Below are positions 7,553-8,114 of a DNA stretch of 8,114 bases, in pieces. Position 1 is the stretch's first letter. Each line of letters begins with the position of its first letter. The position numbers were made by a program, and so were the translations under genes. The DNA comes from CAYMWF01 sp964394085 [NCBI: uncultured Gemmatimonadota bacterium]. GTDB lineage: Bacteria; GCA-2686955; CAYMWF01. The stretch spans positions 1 to 8,114 of the forward strand of contig CAYMWF010000020.1 in the NCBI GenBank assembly GCA_964394085.1, written 5' to 3'. A model generated the notes under the pieces. The model had not been told where the DNA came from, did no database searches, and saw only the letters and a list, made by a program, of their open reading frames with translations.

Positions 7553-7710
7553 GCCGGTCGCGGGAACGGGCTGCCCTTCCCCTCTAGCTGTTGCCTTTCA
7601 ATCGGGAAAGACGCCGACCGCGGGAACGGGCTGCCCTTCCCCTCTAGCTGTTGCCTTTCAATCGGGAAAGACGCCGACCGGGGATGCGGACCGCGTTTCC
7701 CTTGTCTCAG
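7531..7710. repeat. 60-bp tandem repeat, three copies, with hairpins
   Basis: Three head-to-tail units of exactly 60 bases lie at 7531-7590, 7591-7650 and 7651-7710. Units 1 and 2 differ only at two positions (GGTC against GACC near 7556-7559). Unit 3 keeps the first 30 bases but matches only about 17 of 30 in its second half. Each unit starts with TTGCCTTTCAATCGGGAAAG, which can fold a CTTTC/GAAAG stem. Units 1 and 2 also hold a stronger hairpin at 7562-7581 and 7622-7641: GGGAA and GGG pairing with CCC and TTCCC around CTG, with one bulged C. Unit 3 has a different sequence there but can still form GGGA/TCCC with GCG/CGC inside. The array fills the gap between the two minus-strand genes; unit 3 contains the lipase stop codon, and unit 1 supplies the next gene's ribosome binding site. 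Confidence 0.95.
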
Positions 7711-8114
7711 TTGCTGTTCGAACCGCCTCCCTCGAGCCCCTCGATGAGGAGGTCGAGCGTATCGCAGTGCAGGAAAAGGGCCTGGTGGCCGATGCAGCTC
7801 CAGACCCTCACGTTCCGCGCGCCGTCGAGGATGGCGCTCCTGTCGGGATCGATGCTCTGATCGATGAACGCCCTGATGGAGGTATACAGAATATCGTCGC
7901 CCGGCGTCTCGTCGATGGAGTTCAGCTCCTGAAGGAAGTCGCTTCCCGGGGTCATGTCCCGGCAGCTCGGGAACAGCCACGCATAAGGAAACGCCGACCA
8001 GGTTCCATGGTTCGGGCTGGCGATCAAAACCAGGTCCTCCACCGTTTCCAGGCCGCCCAGAAAGGCGATGTAATACCTGGCTATCAGCCCGCCCATGCTT
8101 CCGGCGGCGATGTC
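7707..8114 (-). CDS. Alpha/beta-hydrolase lipase/esterase, C-terminal part (5' partial)
   Basis: This is the C-terminal 135 residues of a serine lipase or esterase; the frame runs off the right edge of the window. Counting from the edge, the first residues read DIAAGSMGGLIARYY: a nucleophile elbow with Ser6 in an A-G-S-M-G context, the Ala-x-Ser-x-Gly variant known from Bacillus LipA-type lipases. SPNHGTWSA and then PGSDFLQELN follow, segments typical of triacylglycerol-lipase-like proteins. The likely catalytic Asp is in DQSIDPDRSAILDGARN and the likely His in IGHQALFLHCDTLDLLIEGL, so the triad looks complete. The tail is Gly/Ser/Asn rich. Substrate and secretion cannot be judged without the N-terminus. 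The gene runs toward the GH105-fusion gene and ends inside the third unit of the 60-bp repeat; the 181-base gap is compatible with a shared transcript. The ATG at 8094-8096 is an internal Met in the elbow. Confidence 0.87.
   Translation of the reverse strand, partial: DIAAGSMGGLIARYYIAFLGGLETVEDLVLIASPNHGTWSAFPYAWLFPSCRDMTPGSDFLQELNSIDETPGDDILYTSIRAFIDQSIDPDRSAILDGARNVRVWSCIGHQALFLHCDTLDLLIEGLEGGGSNSN

Noticed and set aside
7531-7710. Possible short CRISPR array; the repeat contains an ATTGAAAG-like end seen in some CRISPR repeats.
   Set aside because: The two would-be spacers are identical, the period is a plain 60-bp tandem duplication covering the whole unit, and no cas gene is in view.
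6707-7747. Plus-strand open frame of 346 codons running through the 60-bp repeats.
   Set aside because: It is antisense to the GH105 domain and then reads the repeat as a 20-residue periodic peptide only because 60 is a multiple of three.
7522-7980. Minus-strand frame of 152 codons with a 20-residue repeat at its end.
   Set aside because: Most of it overlaps the lipase in another frame, and its repeat peptide is a by-product of the DNA repeat.

Overview
The window comes from a bacterial genome or metagenome contig of moderate to high GC. No marker gene fixes the taxon. A remnant of a parallel beta-helix surface protein, ending in the SPCIDTGDP and RSDMGAYGGPG motifs, and the large secreted carbohydrate-active proteins resemble what is common in FCB-group and related candidate phyla. 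That placement is inference.

Left part (1 to 3542, plus strand): the 3' part of a type I restriction-modification operon. It holds most of the HsdR restriction/translocase subunit, whose N-terminus lies before the window. A YgjP-type (DUF45/M48-like) zinc metallopeptidase follows, overlapping hsdR by four bases (ATGA). hsdM and hsdS are not in view and are presumably upstream.

Middle (3543 to 4234): a lower-GC stretch (about 43% GC by hand count over 3601-3780). It has no intact gene but carries an open frame encoding the C-terminal end of a right-handed beta-helix protein, without a start codon and therefore best called a gene remnant. An 8-bp inverted repeat spans its left edge. A second hairpin sits just beyond the stop codon of the convergent gene on the right.

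Right part (4235 to 8114, minus strand, high GC): two co-directional genes. The first in transcription order is an alpha/beta-hydrolase lipase, with its N-terminus outside the window. The second is a 1096-residue secreted protein that joins a GH105-type unsaturated uronyl hydrolase domain, through a disordered linker, to a roughly 620-residue domain with no function I can name. The whole gap between them is a 60-bp tandem repeat of three copies, each with two potential RNA hairpins. The copy next to the 1096-residue protein holds its Shine-Dalgarno sequence inside a hairpin arm.

The left half is a defence operon and the right half encodes secreted degradative enzymes; nothing links them functionally. 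The most novel points are the GH105 fusion with its uncharacterised C-terminal domain and the structured repeat between the two minus-strand genes.
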